From assembly GCF_900155475.1 (NCBI RefSeq), contig NZ_FXAM01000001.1, positions 4,564,901 through 4,628,900 on the forward strand: a DNA stretch of 64,000 nt, in the 5' to 3' direction. Source of the DNA: Methylomagnum ishizawai (GTDB taxonomy: Bacteria > Pseudomonadota > Gammaproteobacteria > Methylococcales > Methylococcaceae). Made by a program: the position numbers and the translations under genes. The notes beneath the pieces are model-generated. The model was not told the DNA's origin, did no database searches, and saw only the letters and a list, made by a program, of their open reading frames with translations. Shown here one piece after another: positions 8,472-20,530 of this stretch (the stretch's first letter is position 1; the number at the start of each line of letters is the position of its first letter).

Positions 8472-9035
8472 ATGGGTGGGCTAAAAGATCAATTGCTCAA
8501 GGCGGGCTTGGTCAACGAGAAGCAAGTCAAGAAGGCGCAGCAGGAAAAGCGTAAGGAAAACCAGCAGAAAACGGCCCCGCAGAAAACCGCCGAAGCCCAG
8601 GAAGAACAGGCACGCCGACAACAAGCCCAAGCGGAAAAAGCCGAGCGGGACCGCCAACTCAATTTGCAACGCAAGGAGGAGGCCGACCGCAAAGCCCTGA
8701 TCGCCCAGGTGCGGCAATTGATCGAAACCCATCGCCTCCCCAAGGCCGAATGGGAAAACCCGCACAGCGAAACACCTTACAACTTCCAGGACAGTGGCAT
8801 GGTGAAGCGGCTGTTCGTCGCCGAGGCCGTGCGCGGAAAGATCATCAAAGGGATAGTCGCCATCGTAAAACTGGATCGGCAATATGAACTCATCCCCGCC
8901 GAGATCGCCGATAAAATCCGCCAGCGGGACGCCACGGCGATCCTCGTACAGAACACCCCGGCCCCCAACACCGCCAGCAGCACTGTGGACGATCCCTACG
9001 CGGCCTATCAAATCCCGGACGACCTGATGTGGTGA
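8472..9035 (+). CDS. DUF2058 (YaiL-type) nucleoprotein-like protein
   Basis: A 187-residue protein beginning MGGLKDQLLKAGLVNEKQVK. It has a long charged Gln/Lys/Glu coiled-coil (residues 20-75) and a conserved C-terminal part (LPKAEWENPHSETPYNFQD) that identifies the DUF2058/YaiL family. Its role is unknown; annotated members are often called nucleoprotein or polynucleotide-associated. The ATG at 8472 has a clear SD (AAAGGAGAG). An in-frame extension to 8394 does not resemble the family. Confidence 0.82.
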   Translation: MGGLKDQLLKAGLVNEKQVKKAQQEKRKENQQKTAPQKTAEAQEEQARRQQAQAEKAERDRQLNLQRKEEADRKALIAQVRQLIETHRLPKAEWENPHSETPYNFQDSGMVKRLFVAEAVRGKIIKGIVAIVKLDRQYELIPAEIADKIRQRDATAILVQNTPAPNTASSTVDDPYAAYQIPDDLMW

Positions 9036-9056
9036 ATCGGCGGACGCCTTCCCTTC

Positions 9057-9842
9057 CTAGCCCTCGTCCAACACCCGCCATAAAATTTCCCGCAAATGCT
9101 GCAAGTCGAACGGTTTATCGCAGATCGCCGACACCCCGGCTTGTTCCACGCTGGCGAGCCGGGCTTGGCTCTGCTCGCTGGTCACCATCAGGATCGGCAT
9201 CGAGGCATTGCCCATCCGCCGACGGATATGCTCCACCAAGCCCTGCCCGTCCAGTTCCGGCATGTGCAAATCGGTCACCACCAGATCGAACAAATGCCGT
9301 TCGACCAAATCCACCGCCTCCATACCGTCCTGTGCGGTCAGGACGTGATCGATACCCAGCGCGTTGAGCGTCCGCGCCATGTGTTTGCGCGAGGTGGTGC
9401 TATCGTCCACCACCAGCACCCTGAGGTCTTGGAAAGCCACCGGCACCGCCGCCGCGGGATCGAGATAATCCGCCGTCGAGCGCAAGGCACGGCGCAGGTG
9501 TTCATGATCGAACGGCTTGGGCAAAATCGCCAGGATGCCGGCTTGGCGCAGGGGTTCCAAGGTATGGATGTCGGTCTCGCTGGACACCAGCATGAACCCA
9601 ACCCCGGCCCATCCGGGATTGCGCCGCAACGCCGCCACCAATTCGGGCGCGGTCATATCTGGCAAATACATCGCGCTGACGACCAAATCGGGCACATAGC
9701 CCGTCATCAACGCCAAAGCCTCCTCCCCGGAATGCACGCCTTCCACATGGCCCACGCCCGCCTCGGTCAAATGCCGCTGTATCAGCTTGATCTGCGTGGG
9801 CGAAGGCTCCACCAGCAGGATCGATAATTCTTCCACCTTCAT
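9057..9842 (-). CDS. Tandem receiver (REC-REC) response regulator, first domain degenerate
   Basis: Two receiver domains with no output domain. Numbering here is from the ATG at 9848. The first domain (about 8-125) has VEPS instead of the acidic pair and Ala59 where the phosphoryl Asp should be, although Lys111 and Pro112 remain. The second (about 142-262) is complete: Asp148-Asp149, phospho-acceptor Asp193 in VVTDLHMPELDG, a Thr/Ser switch and DKPF. Two ATGs are possible; the second (9842) has AGGGA at good spacing and is preferred. It lies 18 bases after the bacteriohemerythrin gene, evidently in one operon, which suggests oxygen- or redox-linked signalling. Confidence 0.88.
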   Translation of the reverse strand: MKVEELSILLVEPSPTQIKLIQRHLTEAGVGHVEGVHSGEEALALMTGYVPDLVVSAMYLPDMTAPELVAALRRNPGWAGVGFMLVSSETDIHTLEPLRQAGILAILPKPFDHEHLRRALRSTADYLDPAAAVPVAFQDLRVLVVDDSTTSRKHMARTLNALGIDHVLTAQDGMEAVDLVERHLFDLVVTDLHMPELDGQGLVEHIRRRMGNASMPILMVTSEQSQARLASVEQAGVSAICDKPFDLQHLREILWRVLDEG

Positions 9843-9860
9843 AAACATCCCTACCGTCGT

Positions 9861-10268
9861 TCAATGTTGCCCCTTGCCCCTGAGATAATGCCCGAGCTTC
9901 ATATCCGACCCCAGGATATGGTGGTTCAACCAATCCTTGAGGAAATGCATGGTGGTGAGGGTCAGGCTGGCGGTACCCGCATGGACGGCCTTTTGCAATT
10001 CGGCCGCGGTATTCACCAAATCCTTGTGTTCCTTCTCGTGGTTGATGTGGTCCGCATAACCATGGAGCCGCATCAAGCGCTCCTCGGTGGCAAAGTGATA
10101 GACGGTATACCGGACCAATTCATCCAGCACCTTGGTCAGCACATCCTTGCCGTGGCCCACGGTCATGGCGTCATGCAACTCATTGATGATCGCCACCAGT
10201 TTCATATGTTGGTCGTCGATTTCCTTCACTCCGACCGCAAGCTTATCGCTCCAAACAATCAATGACAT
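9861..10268 (-). CDS. Bacteriohemerythrin
   Basis: A 135-residue four-helix O2-binding protein. All di-iron ligands can be placed: His21, His58, Glu62, His77, His81, His117 and Asp122. In M. capsulatus Bath a bacteriohemerythrin has been shown to carry O2 to pMMO in the membranes, and this gene lies about 2 kb from pmoC, so a similar role is plausible. A strong SD (GAGGAGG) precedes the ATG. The gene is followed directly by a dual receiver protein, so a sensory role is the alternative. The family call is firm and the pMMO link is inferred. Confidence 0.93.
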   Translation of the reverse strand: MSLIVWSDKLAVGVKEIDDQHMKLVAIINELHDAMTVGHGKDVLTKVLDELVRYTVYHFATEERLMRLHGYADHINHEKEHKDLVNTAAELQKAVHAGTASLTLTTMHFLKDWLNHHILGSDMKLGHYLRGKGQH

Positions 10269-10293
10269 GACGGGCCTCCTCGCGTTTGAACAC

Positions 10294-10312
10294 GCCCCGG
10301 AAACACCGGGGC
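10294..10312. other. Hairpin in the 301-base gap upstream of the hemerythrin gene
   Basis: A 7-bp stem (GCCCCGG/CCGGGGC) with an AAACA loop, followed on the plus strand by CTTTG. It lies in the gap 10269-10569 between the divergent hemerythrin and apbE genes, within the likely 5' leader of the hemerythrin transcript. The rest of this gap shows no gene and no convincing promoter by eye. Confidence 0.35.
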
Positions 10313-10569
10313 TTTGTTCCTAAATGTAGCGTATGCCCGTAGGAAAACCGGCCCAACCCAACGTATCGGGACACGGCGGCGACGGCCCACAGTAAAATGG
10401 AACGGCCTCGGCGTAGCGACCATCGCCGAAGATCGCGGCCAAGGTCCCGCGCCCAGTCTTTCCGGGCCGATGACCGCCCCGCCACCGCCTGGTCGGGCCA
10501 GCTATTCCGATAGCGGAACCCGATTCCCGGCTTGTTCCGCCTTCACCCACCGTTTTTTTTGAATTCCCG

Positions 10570-11586
10570 ATGAACATCAGCCGCGCCACCGCCCTCCTCG
10601 CCGCCCTCTCGCTAGCCGCCTGCCAACCGCCCGCCACCGAAACCGAACTGGCCGGCAATATCCAAGGCACGACCTACCACATCAAAGTGGTGTTGGACGG
10701 CCTCCCCGCCACCCCGGAACAGGTGAAAGCCGATGTCGAAGCCGCGTTCCGGCGGGTGGACGAGAAGCTCTCCAACTGGCGGGAAGACTCCGAAATCTCC
10801 CGGATCAACCAGCAGAAAACCACCGAGTGGCTGGACGTCTCGCCGGAAATCGCCACCGTAGTCGGCGTGGCGATGGATGTGTACCGCCACACCCAAGGCT
10901 GCTACGACCTGACCGTCAAGCCGGTCTTCGACCTATGGGGCTTTTCCAAGCACGCGCAAAAGATTCCCGAGCAAGCCGATATCGACCGCGTCCTGCAACA
11001 CATCGGCATGGACAAGCTGGAACTCGACCGGGAACACCATCGCCTGCGCAAACAAGACCCCGAACTCCAAATCAGCCTGGATTCCATCGCCCAGGGCTAT
11101 ACCGTGGCCGTGGTGGCGGCGGGCTTGGAACAGCGGGGCATCCAGAACTATCTGGCCGAAGTCGGTGGCGAAATGAAGGTGAAAGGCCGCAAGGCCAATG
11201 GCAAGCACTGGCGGGTGGCGGTGGAAAAGCCCACGCCCGTGGCCCGCGAAGTCGAGCGGGTTTTGGATATCCACGAAGAGAACGGCACGGCGGTCATGAC
11301 GGCGGGCACCTACCGCAATTTCTTCGAGGACCAAGGGAAAACCTATTCGCATATCCTCGATCCGCGCACGGGCCGCCCGGTGACGCACAACCTGCTGTCG
11401 GTCACCATCCTCCACGACGACCCCACCATCGCCGATGCCTGGGACACCGCCCTGCTGTGCATGGGCGAAATCGAAGGCCGGAAACTGGCGGAAGCGGCCC
11501 AACTCAAGGCGCTATTCATCTATAAGGAAGGCGACCAGCTCAAGGAATGGATGAGCCCCGCCTTCACCAGCGCCCCTGGGGGTTGA
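10570..11586 (+). CDS. apbE: FAD:protein FMN transferase (ApbE family lipoprotein)
   Basis: A 338-residue ApbE. It has a lipoprotein signal peptide with lipobox LAAC (Cys18) and family motifs GTTYHI, W.EDSEISRIN, LTVKPVFDLWGF, the SLDSIAQGYTVA block, AEVGGEMKVKG and THNLLSVTI. The enzyme transfers FMN from FAD to a Thr of target flavoproteins such as NqrB/NqrC or RnfG in the periplasm. No nqr or rnf genes lie nearby. Length and motifs are complete. It sits alone between the divergent hemerythrin operon and the fusA leader. Confidence 0.93.
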   Translation: MNISRATALLAALSLAACQPPATETELAGNIQGTTYHIKVVLDGLPATPEQVKADVEAAFRRVDEKLSNWREDSEISRINQQKTTEWLDVSPEIATVVGVAMDVYRHTQGCYDLTVKPVFDLWGFSKHAQKIPEQADIDRVLQHIGMDKLELDREHHRLRKQDPELQISLDSIAQGYTVAVVAAGLEQRGIQNYLAEVGGEMKVKGRKANGKHWRVAVEKPTPVAREVERVLDIHEENGTAVMTAGTYRNFFEDQGKTYSHILDPRTGRPVTHNLLSVTILHDDPTIADAWDTALLCMGEIEGRKLAEAAQLKALFIYKEGDQLKEWMSPAFTSAPGG

Positions 11587-11790
11587 TCGCGGGGCACCGC
11601 ACCGAAGCGGGATCGGTGGCGGACAGCGGCTCCGTGATCGATTTCCGCCCGGCCTGTCGTTGCGCCATACTTCGGCCCGGCATTTGCCGTATCATTGCCC
11701 GCTTCCCAAGGCCCCCGGCGGCGCGCCGTTTCCTGGTTCGGACCCGCTAAAATGCTTTCAGGAACTAGCAAACGTCAAAGAGTTTCAATA

Positions 11791-11946
11791 GGCTATGCGG
11801 CTCTTTCCGTATTTGCGGCGCATCCTGGGCGCGTACCACCCGCCGGGAGGGGTACGCGACGTGTGGGCAGGATCGCCACGGGCAACGGAGCGGATACGCG
11901 GAGCCATGGACTTCCGCCAAGCGCAGAGCCATAGCCAGTTTTTTTC
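11791..11946 (+). ncRNA. Candidate structured RNA ending in a T-run, just upstream of fusA
   Basis: The 5' segment 11791-11803 pairs with 11926-11936 (11 bp with a 2-base bulge), closing a domain of about 155 bases. Inside are a 6-bp stem (11822-11827 with 11868-11873) topped by a perfect 8-bp stem (11830-11837 with 11851-11858). Directly after the closing arm come seven T's (11939-11945), only 19 bases before the fusA ATG. This could be an independent small RNA or a leader with a terminator controlling fusA. A possible -10 (TAAAAT, 11748-11753) lies upstream without a good -35. I could not match it to 6S, SRP, tmRNA or a known riboswitch. Confidence 0.4.
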
Positions 11947-11964
11947 AACCTTCAGAAGACAGTC

Positions 11965-14058
11965 ATGACAGATTTATCGCACTACAGAAACATCGGCATC
12001 TTCGCCCACGTCGACGCGGGCAAGACCACCACCACCGAGCGCATCCTGAAACTCACCGGCAAAATCCACAAGATCGGCGAAGTTCACGACGGCGCGGCCA
12101 CCACCGACTTCATGGTGCAGGAACAAGAACGCGGCATCACCATCCAGTCGGCGGCCACCACCTGTTTCTGGAAGGACCACCGCTTCAACATCATCGACAC
12201 CCCCGGCCACGTCGATTTCACCATCGAGGTGTACCGCTCGCTGAAAGTCCTCGACGGCGGCATCGGCGTGTTCTGCGGCTCCGGCGGCGTCGAACCGCAA
12301 TCCGAGACCAACTGGCGCTACGCCAACGATTCCAAGGTCTCCCGCGTCATCTATGTCAACAAGCTCGACCGCATCGGCGCGGACTTCTACCGCGTGGTCA
12401 AGCAGATCAAGGACGTGCTGGGCGCCTATCCCCTGGTCATGACCTTGCCCATTGGCCGTGAAGACGGCTTCGTCGGCATGGTCGAACTCCTGACCCGCAA
12501 AGCCTGGATTTGGGACGATTCCGGCGATCCCATGAAATACAAGATCGAGGACGTGCCCGCCGACATGGCCGACGATGTCGAAGCCTACCGCTCCGAACTG
12601 GTCGAAAAAGCCGTCGAGCAAGACGACGACGTGATGGAAAAGTACCTGGAAGGCGAAGAGCCGGATGTCGAAACCCTCAAGCGCCTGATCCGCAAGGGCA
12701 CCATCGCCATGGACTTCTTCCCCACCTATTGCGGCTCGTCCTTCAAGAACAAGGGCGTGCAATTGGTGCTGGACGCCGTGGTCGATTACCTGCCGAACCC
12801 GACCGAAGTCAAGCCGCAGCCGGAAGTCGACCTCGAAGGCAACGAAACCGGCGAATACGCCCTGGTCGATCCCAGCCGCCCGCTCCGCGCCCTGGCTTTC
12901 AAGATCATGGACGACCGCTACGGCGCCCTGACCTTCCTCCGCATCTACTCCGGCAAGCTGGAAAAAGGCACCACCGTCCTCAACACCTACACCGGCAAGA
13001 CCGAGCGCATAGGCCGTATCGTCGAGATGCACGCCGACAACCGCGAGGAAGTCGATTCCGCCCAGGCCGGCGACATCGTAGCCGTGCTGGGCATGAAGAA
13101 TGTGCAGACCGGCCATACCCTGTGCGACCCCGACAAGCCGGCCACCCTGGAACCGATGGTGTTCCCCGATCCCGTCATCTCCCTCGCCATCGCCCCGAAA
13201 GACAAGGCCGGCAATGAAAAGATGGGCATCGCCCTGGGCAAAATGGTCGCGGAAGACCCGTCCTTCCACGTCGGCACCGACGAAGAAAGCGGCGAAACCA
13301 TCCTCAAGGGCATGGGCGAACTCCACCTCGACATCAAGATCGACATCCTCAAGCGCACCCACGGCGTCGAAGTGACCGTCGGCAAGCCCCAAGTGGCCTA
13401 CCGCGAAACCATCACCAAGCGCGTCGAAGACGGCTACACCCACAAGAAGCAGACCGGCGGCTCCGGCCAATACGCCAAGATCGATTACATCATCGAGCCG
13501 GGCGAACCAGGCACGGGCTTCGTGTTCGTGTCCACCGTGACCGGCGGCAACGTGCCGCGCGAATACTGGCCGGCGGTGGAAAAGGGCTTCAAGAGCATGA
13601 TCGACAAGGGCACCCTGGCCGGCTTCCCGGTGGTGGACATGAAGGTCAGCCTGACCGACGGTGGCTTCCACGCCGTGGACTCCTCGTCCATCGCCTTCGA
13701 AATCGCGGCCAAGGCGGCCTTCCGCCAGACCGTGCCCAAGTGCGCCCCGCAGTTGATGGAACCGATCATGAAGGTCGACACCTTCACCCCGGACGCCCAC
13801 GTCGGCGACGTGATCGGCGACCTCAACCGCCGCCGCGGCATGATCAAGTCGCAGGAAGCCGGCATCTCCGGCGTCCGCATCAAGTCGGAAGTCCCGCTCA
13901 GCGAAATGTTCGGCTACATCGGCGACCTCCGTACCATGACCTCGGGCCGCGGCCAGTTCTCCATGGAGTTCTCGCACTACATGCCCTGCCCCAAGAACGT
14001 GGCGGACGAAGTCATCAAGGAAGTCAACGAACGCAACGCCGCCAAGGCCAAGGGCTGA
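11965..14058 (+). CDS. fusA: Translation elongation factor G (stand-alone paralogue)
   Basis: A 697-residue EF-G with all GTPase motifs: P-loop AHVDAGKTT, switch I ..[13 protein letters not shown] and NKLD. Domains II to V follow and end with the usual Gly-rich [11 protein letters not shown]. It drives ribosomal translocation. It is not in a str operon: no rpsL, rpsG or tuf is adjacent. The G-domain wording [20 protein letters not shown] differs from the classic FDGAV.V/QPQ form, like the EF-G2-type paralogues of gammaproteobacteria. A second, canonical fusA is therefore expected elsewhere. A strong terminator follows and a structured leader precedes it. Confidence 0.92.
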   Translation: MTDLSHYRNIGIFAHVDAGKTTTTERILKLTGKIHKIGEVHDGAATTDFMVQEQERGITIQSAATTCFWKDHRFNIIDTPGHVDFTIEVYRSLKVLDGGIGVFCGSGGVEPQSETNWRYANDSKVSRVIYVNKLDRIGADFYRVVKQIKDVLGAYPLVMTLPIGREDGFVGMVELLTRKAWIWDDSGDPMKYKIEDVPADMADDVEAYRSELVEKAVEQDDDVMEKYLEGEEPDVETLKRLIRKGTIAMDFFPTYCGSSFKNKGVQLVLDAVVDYLPNPTEVKPQPEVDLEGNETGEYALVDPSRPLRALAFKIMDDRYGALTFLRIYSGKLEKGTTVLNTYTGKTERIGRIVEMHADNREEVDSAQAGDIVAVLGMKNVQTGHTLCDPDKPATLEPMVFPDPVISLAIAPKDKAGNEKMGIALGKMVAEDPSFHVGTDEESGETILKGMGELHLDIKIDILKRTHGVEVTVGKPQVAYRETITKRVEDGYTHKKQTGGSGQYAKIDYIIEPGEPGTGFVFVSTVTGGNVPREYWPAVEKGFKSMIDKGTLAGFPVVDMKVSLTDGGFHAVDSSSIAFEIAAKAAFRQTVPKCAPQLMEPIMKVDTFTPDAHVGDVIGDLNRRRGMIKSQEAGISGVRIKSEVPLSEMFGYIGDLRTMTSGRGQFSMEFSHYMPCPKNVADEVIKEVNERNAAKAKG

Positions 14059-14119
14059 GGCGCGTTGTCCCTAACGGCGGGGCGCACGGTCCCGCCGCCC
14101 ACGGGAAAGCATGAAAAAA

Positions 14120-14145
14120 GGCGGTCCGCACGGACCGCCTTTTTT
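14120..14145 (+). terminator. Terminator after fusA
   Basis: A perfect 9-bp stem GGCGGTCCG/CGGACCGCC with a CA loop, followed by six T's and preceded by six A's. It therefore works in both directions and can also stop the convergent murU transcript. Confidence 0.92.
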
Positions 14146-14177
14146 ATGGCCCGGCCCCAGCGGGCCGGGATGGGCCA

Positions 14178-15865
<1,688 letters not shown>

Positions 15866-16064
15866 GGGCGATGGTGGGCTGATGAAAAAAGCTTAACGGG
15901 GACCGACGATACGGTAGAATTGTCGGGAACAAGCGGGATATTTCACCATAAAGACTATCCCGACGATAACTCCGAACCAGGAACCCCACGCGCTCCGACC
16001 CGGATCGGCCAGGGTGGCCTACTACTCACGGCGAATCCGTCGGCGATCATTATTCCCGCAGAGC

Positions 16065-19000
16065 ATGGTTTTTCCGATTCACCTCACGCGCAGCCGCTTG
16101 GCGATGGCCCTTTGTTTAGGCGTGGTACCGCCGTCCGCCTGGGCCGCGGCGGCGGATTGGAACTGCGCCCCCGGCCCGGATAACCAATGGGTGTGCGGCG
16201 CCAAAAAGAAAACACCCCTCCCGCAAGGCGGAACCGATGCGGCCCCCACAACCCCGCCCAGCGTATCGCCCCCCGCCCCGCGCCAGCCCGCCCCCCCCCG
16301 GTACAGGCCCAACCACAACCGCTCCGCCACGAACCCATGGCCCCGGCCGCGCCCGTCCAACCCGAACCCCCGACAGCGGCCCCCAGTCAACCCGAACCCG
16401 CTCCGCTCCAGGCGGAAACGCCGCACCGCGCCGCCCCCGCCGCCCCGACGGTGCCACCCGCCGTGGCCGCGCCACCCCCGAATCCGCCCGAATCCCCGGT
16501 CCCAGCGCCAGCCCGCGCGGTCATCCCGGTTCCCGCCACCGCGCCCGCGCCGGTCACCCAAGCGGTCCCTTCCGCCCTGAAACGGATTCCCCTGGCCCTG
16601 CGGGCCGCGCCCCCGGCCAACGCCCCGCTCGCCGAGCAAGCCGCCAGCAAACCCCGCCAGCCCGGCTGGACCTGTTTGCCGTCCCAGGCCGAGGAAGCCG
16701 CCGACAAAGGCTGGGATTGCTCGCTGGAAGGCCCGGACCCCCGCGGCGCGGCCCGCGTGGTGGACGCCACCAGCGGGCAGGTCGAGAACTGGGCCGAAGC
16801 CACCACCCTCACCCGCGAGGACGAACGGCGGCTCGAACGCATCGTCAGCCAGTTCCCGGTCGATCCCTGGAAAAACATGTGCGCAAACCGGGCACGGCTC
16901 ATGCCCATGAGCGAATTCCTGCTCACTCCCGAGGAAAAACTGGCGCGGGACAAGGCTCCGCTGGAAATCCAGTCCAATTATTTCGAGATGTTGGACGGCG
17001 AGATCGCCAATTTCGCCGGCGGCGTCGAGATGGTCCAGGCCGACCAGAAACTCTGGGCCGATTTCGCCACCCGCGACGTGAAGACCAACGCCTTCAACGC
17101 CCATGGCAATGTGCTGATCATGCAAAAGGGCTTGGCCCTGTCCAGCGACACCGGCTTCATGGACAGCGATACCGACCGCGGCGTGTTCCGCAACTCGCAA
17201 TTCGTGCTGCCCCAGGTACCGGCCCGCGGCGCGGCCCGCCTGACCCATCTCGACAGCGACACCTTGTCGCGCTACGAAACCGTCACCTACACCACCTGCC
17301 CGAACGGCAACCACGATTGGTTGATGCACGCCTCGGACCTCAAGATCAACAAGGAAACCGGCGTGGGCCGGGCCCAGAACGCCTGGTTCGAGTTCAAGGA
17401 CGTGCCGGTGTTCTACACGCCCTACATGACCTTCCCCACCGACAACCGCCGCCAATCCGGCCTGCTGGTCCCTTCGCTGGGCTATAGCCGCTATTCCGGC
17501 TTCAACTTCTCGGTCCCCTATTATTTCAACCTGGCACCCAATTACGATTACACCTTCATCCCCCGCTATTTCTCCAACCGCGGCATCCAGTTGAAGAACC
17601 AGTTCCGCTATCTCACCGAAGCCACGCGGGGCATGGTGGAACTGGATATCGTGCCCCACGACGACCTGACCGGCACCACCCGCGGCCAGGCCACGGTATT
17701 GAACGACACCCGGTTCAGCCAAAACCTCAGCAGCCACGTCAGCGCCAACTACGTCTCGGATTATTCCTATCTCGGGCAACTCGGCTCCACCTTCAATATC
17801 AACAACCGCAGCAATATCCCCAGCGTCGGCTATATGCTCTACCAGGGGGATTCGTATTCCCTGCGGACCCAAATCGATTATTTCGAGACCATCGACCCCA
17901 CCGTCGCCAAGAATGCCCGGCCCTATTTCCACCTGCCGCAATTGGCGTTCAACTACGGCACCGGGATCGCCAACACCGGGCTGCAATTCCAAAGCCTGGT
18001 CCAACTGGATAGCTTCCAGAATTCCGGCATCGACCGTACCACCGGCCAAAGACTCCGGCTGCAACCCAAGATATTCTATCCCTTCCAGGGCGCGGCGGGT
18101 TATATCACCCCCAGCTTCACCTTGCAGAACAACCAGTATTGGTTGCAAAGCCCCGAGTATTGGGCGGAATCGAACAATACCCAGGCCAAGGATTCCGTGA
18201 ATTTCACAGTGCCGATCACCTCCATCGATAGCGGAATGTATTTCGAGCGAGAATTCGACCTGGGAGGAAAAGCCTTGACCCAGTCCTTCGAACCACGGCT
18301 GTTCTACAACTATATCCCCTATGTCGACCAGGCCGACGCCCCGGCCTTCGATTCCTCGGCCTACGACTTCACCTTCTACCAGTTGTTCCGCGAAAACCGT
18401 TTCACGGGTGGCGACCGGGTCGGCGACACCAACCAGTTCAGCCTGGCCCTGACCACCCGGTTCATCGACCAGGCCACAGGCCGGGACCGGCTGACGGCCA
18501 GCGTGGGCAGCGCCTATTACCTCTCGAACCGGCGGGTGACTTTGCAGGGGGCACCCTCGACCTACCAATCGCAGAAAAGTTCCAACCTGATCGCCGACTT
18601 CTCCGCCATGCTGACGGAAAACTGGAGCGTGCATACCGGCGGACAATGGAATCCTTATGAAAACCAGATCGACCGGGGCATCGCGGCCCTGCAATATAAC
18701 GACCGGCAGAATACCCTGCTCAATATCGCCTATCGTTATCGCAGGAACCAGAGTACACTGACCTGTGAACCCAGTCTTTTGGGCACCGGCAGTGACCAAT
18801 ATGTCAATCCCAACCCCTGTATCGACCTGACCGATATTTCCCTGCGGCTACCCGTTGCCCAAGGTTGGCATGTCCTGGGGCGCTGGCAGTATTCGCTCGT
18901 GGACAATTTGACCCTGCAAACCTTCGCGGGCTTCCAGCGTGAAACCTGCTGCTGGCGTTTCAGCCTCATCGCCTACCGCAATATCAATAACTTCCAATCC

Positions 19001-19147
19001 TCCTCCGGGCAAACCCAGGCCAATAATGGCGTCTATGTCCAGCTGGAATTGAAAGGGCTGGCCTCGTTGGGCGATTCCATCGACGAATTCATGCGCTACC
19101 AGATCAGCGGCTATCGCATGCCCGATGAAATCCTCCAGAATTATTAA
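16065..19147 (+). CDS. lptD: LPS-assembly protein LptD, with an apparent -1 frameshift near the N-terminus
   Basis: This outer-membrane translocon with LptE inserts lipopolysaccharide. The signal peptide and first mature residues (MVFPIHLTRS... AADWNCAPGPDNQWVCG) lie in the frame starting at the 16065 ATG. A Pro/Ala-rich linker follows, and the OstA N-domain and large beta-barrel (YFEMLDGEI, DVPVFYTPYMTFP, QSGLLVPSLGYS, down to GYRMPDEILQNY) lie in the frame open from 16187. The switch fits loss of one C in the nine-C run 16291-16299. Disulfide-type Cys residues remain (WNC, WVC, ETCCWRF). About 1,027 residues if repaired. An essential gene, so an assembly error is likelier than a true mutation. 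It starts the lptD-surA-pdxA-rsmA operon. Confidence 0.92.
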
Positions 19148-19174
19148 TCCCCAAGTTTTCCGGTATCTCCCTTT

Positions 19175-20530
19175 ATGCAATGCAAGCGCGGATCGATAAT
19201 CCTATATCTCTGCGGTCTAGGATTCGCCCTGTGGGCGGGGTGGTTGTCCGGCCCGGCCTGGGCCGATACCTCCCTGGACCGCATCGTGGCGGTGGTGGAG
19301 GACGACGTGGTGCTGGAAAGCGAGTTGGATAGGAAACTCGCCGAGATCAAGCACAACCTGGCCAGCCGTAGCGATACCCGGTTGCCGCCGGATTCGATCC
19401 TGGCCCGGCAGGTGCTGGAACGGCTCATCGTCGAGAAAATCCAGCTCCATCTGGCCGAGAAGATGGGCATCCGGGTGGACGACGAAACCCTGCGCCAAGC
19501 CGTGCAGCAAATCGCCCAGCGCAACAAGATGACCCCGGACGAACTGCGTAGCTCGCTGCGCCAGGAGGGCGTGGAATACGCCGATTTCATCGAGCAAATC
19601 CGCGGCGAGATCACGGTCCAGCGCCTCAGGGCCAGCCAGGTCAACAGCCAGATCAAGATCAGCGACCGCGAGGTGGAACAATGGCTGGCGGCGCGGGGCG
19701 AATCCAGCGCCGGGCAGGACAGCGAATACCTGCTGGGACATATCCTCATCGCCACCCCCCAGGCCGCTTCCCCCACCGAGGTGCAGAAGGCGCGGGAACG
19801 GGCCGAGAAACTGGTCCAGGACCTGCGCGGCGGCTTGGACTTCAAGCAAGCCTCGATGACCGCCTCGGACTCCAGCGAAGCCCTGAACGGCGGCGAACTG
19901 GGCTGGCGCAAGCTGGGACAGCTCCCCAGCCTGTTCACCGAGCAGGTGCCCAAGATGCACGAGGGCGAAATCGCCGACCCGATCCGCAGTCCCAGCGGTT
20001 TCCATATCATCAAGCTGTTGAGTGTCAAGGGCGCGGGCGGCGAACACATCACCAAGACCCATGTACGCCATATCCTCATCAGGACCAACGAGGTGCTGAC
20101 CGACGAGGACGCCAGCAACAAGCTGCTGGCACTGCGCGCCCGCATCGAGGCCGGCGACGATTTCGCCACCCTGGCCCGCGGCCATTCCGACGATAAAGGC
20201 TCGGCGGTCAAGGGCGGCGACCTGGGCTGGGTGCAGCCGGGGGCCTTGGTGGCGGAATTCGAAGAAGCTATGAACCATCTTGCGGTGAACCAGATCAGCG
20301 AGCCGGTGCAAAGCCAATTCGGCTGGCATTTGATCCAGGTTTTGGGGCGCGAGGAATCCCAGGATACCGGCGAACTGCTCAAGAAACAGGCCCGCGACGA
20401 AATCTTCAAGCGCAAGGTGGAGGAGGAAACCGAATTGTGGATGCGCCGCATCCGCGACGAGGCCTATGTCGAAATCCGGCTCGACGATCAGACTTCGCCC
20501 AGTGCCTACGTCCCCGAGACGCTGCGATGA
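19175..20530 (+). CDS. surA: Periplasmic chaperone/peptidyl-prolyl isomerase SurA
   Basis: A 451-residue SurA. A signal peptide ending GPAWA precedes the N-terminal chaperone domain ([19 protein letters not shown]). Two PpiC parvulin domains follow (roughly 180-285 and 290-395, with [24 protein letters not shown] and [22 protein letters not shown]), then a C-terminal helix. It escorts outer-membrane proteins such as LptD through the periplasm, and it follows lptD by 27 bases. Its stop overlaps the pdxA start (ATGA). The layout equals that of enterobacteria and pseudomonads. Confidence 0.96.
   Translation: MQCKRGSIILYLCGLGFALWAGWLSGPAWADTSLDRIVAVVEDDVVLESELDRKLAEIKHNLASRSDTRLPPDSILARQVLERLIVEKIQLHLAEKMGIRVDDETLRQAVQQIAQRNKMTPDELRSSLRQEGVEYADFIEQIRGEITVQRLRASQVNSQIKISDREVEQWLAARGESSAGQDSEYLLGHILIATPQAASPTEVQKARERAEKLVQDLRGGLDFKQASMTASDSSEALNGGELGWRKLGQLPSLFTEQVPKMHEGEIADPIRSPSGFHIIKLLSVKGAGGEHITKTHVRHILIRTNEVLTDEDASNKLLALRARIEAGDDFATLARGHSDDKGSAVKGGDLGWVQPGALVAEFEEAMNHLAVNQISEPVQSQFGWHLIQVLGREESQDTGELLKKQARDEIFKRKVEEETELWMRRIRDEAYVEIRLDDQTSPSAYVPETLR

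Noticed and set aside
11791..11946. Assignment of the fusA leader as 6S RNA
   Set aside because: The closing stem is reminiscent, but the 6S central bubble and conserved terminal segments are not recognisable.
11974..13977. A 667-residue open frame antisense to fusA
   Set aside because: It mirrors the strongly codon-biased EF-G gene; its residues (many Gly, Val, Asp, His) are those expected from reverse-reading GC-rich codons. No SD and no family.
16079..18799. A 906-residue open frame antisense to lptD
   Set aside because: Shadow of lptD in a GC-rich genome; LptD motifs on the plus strand are unmistakable.
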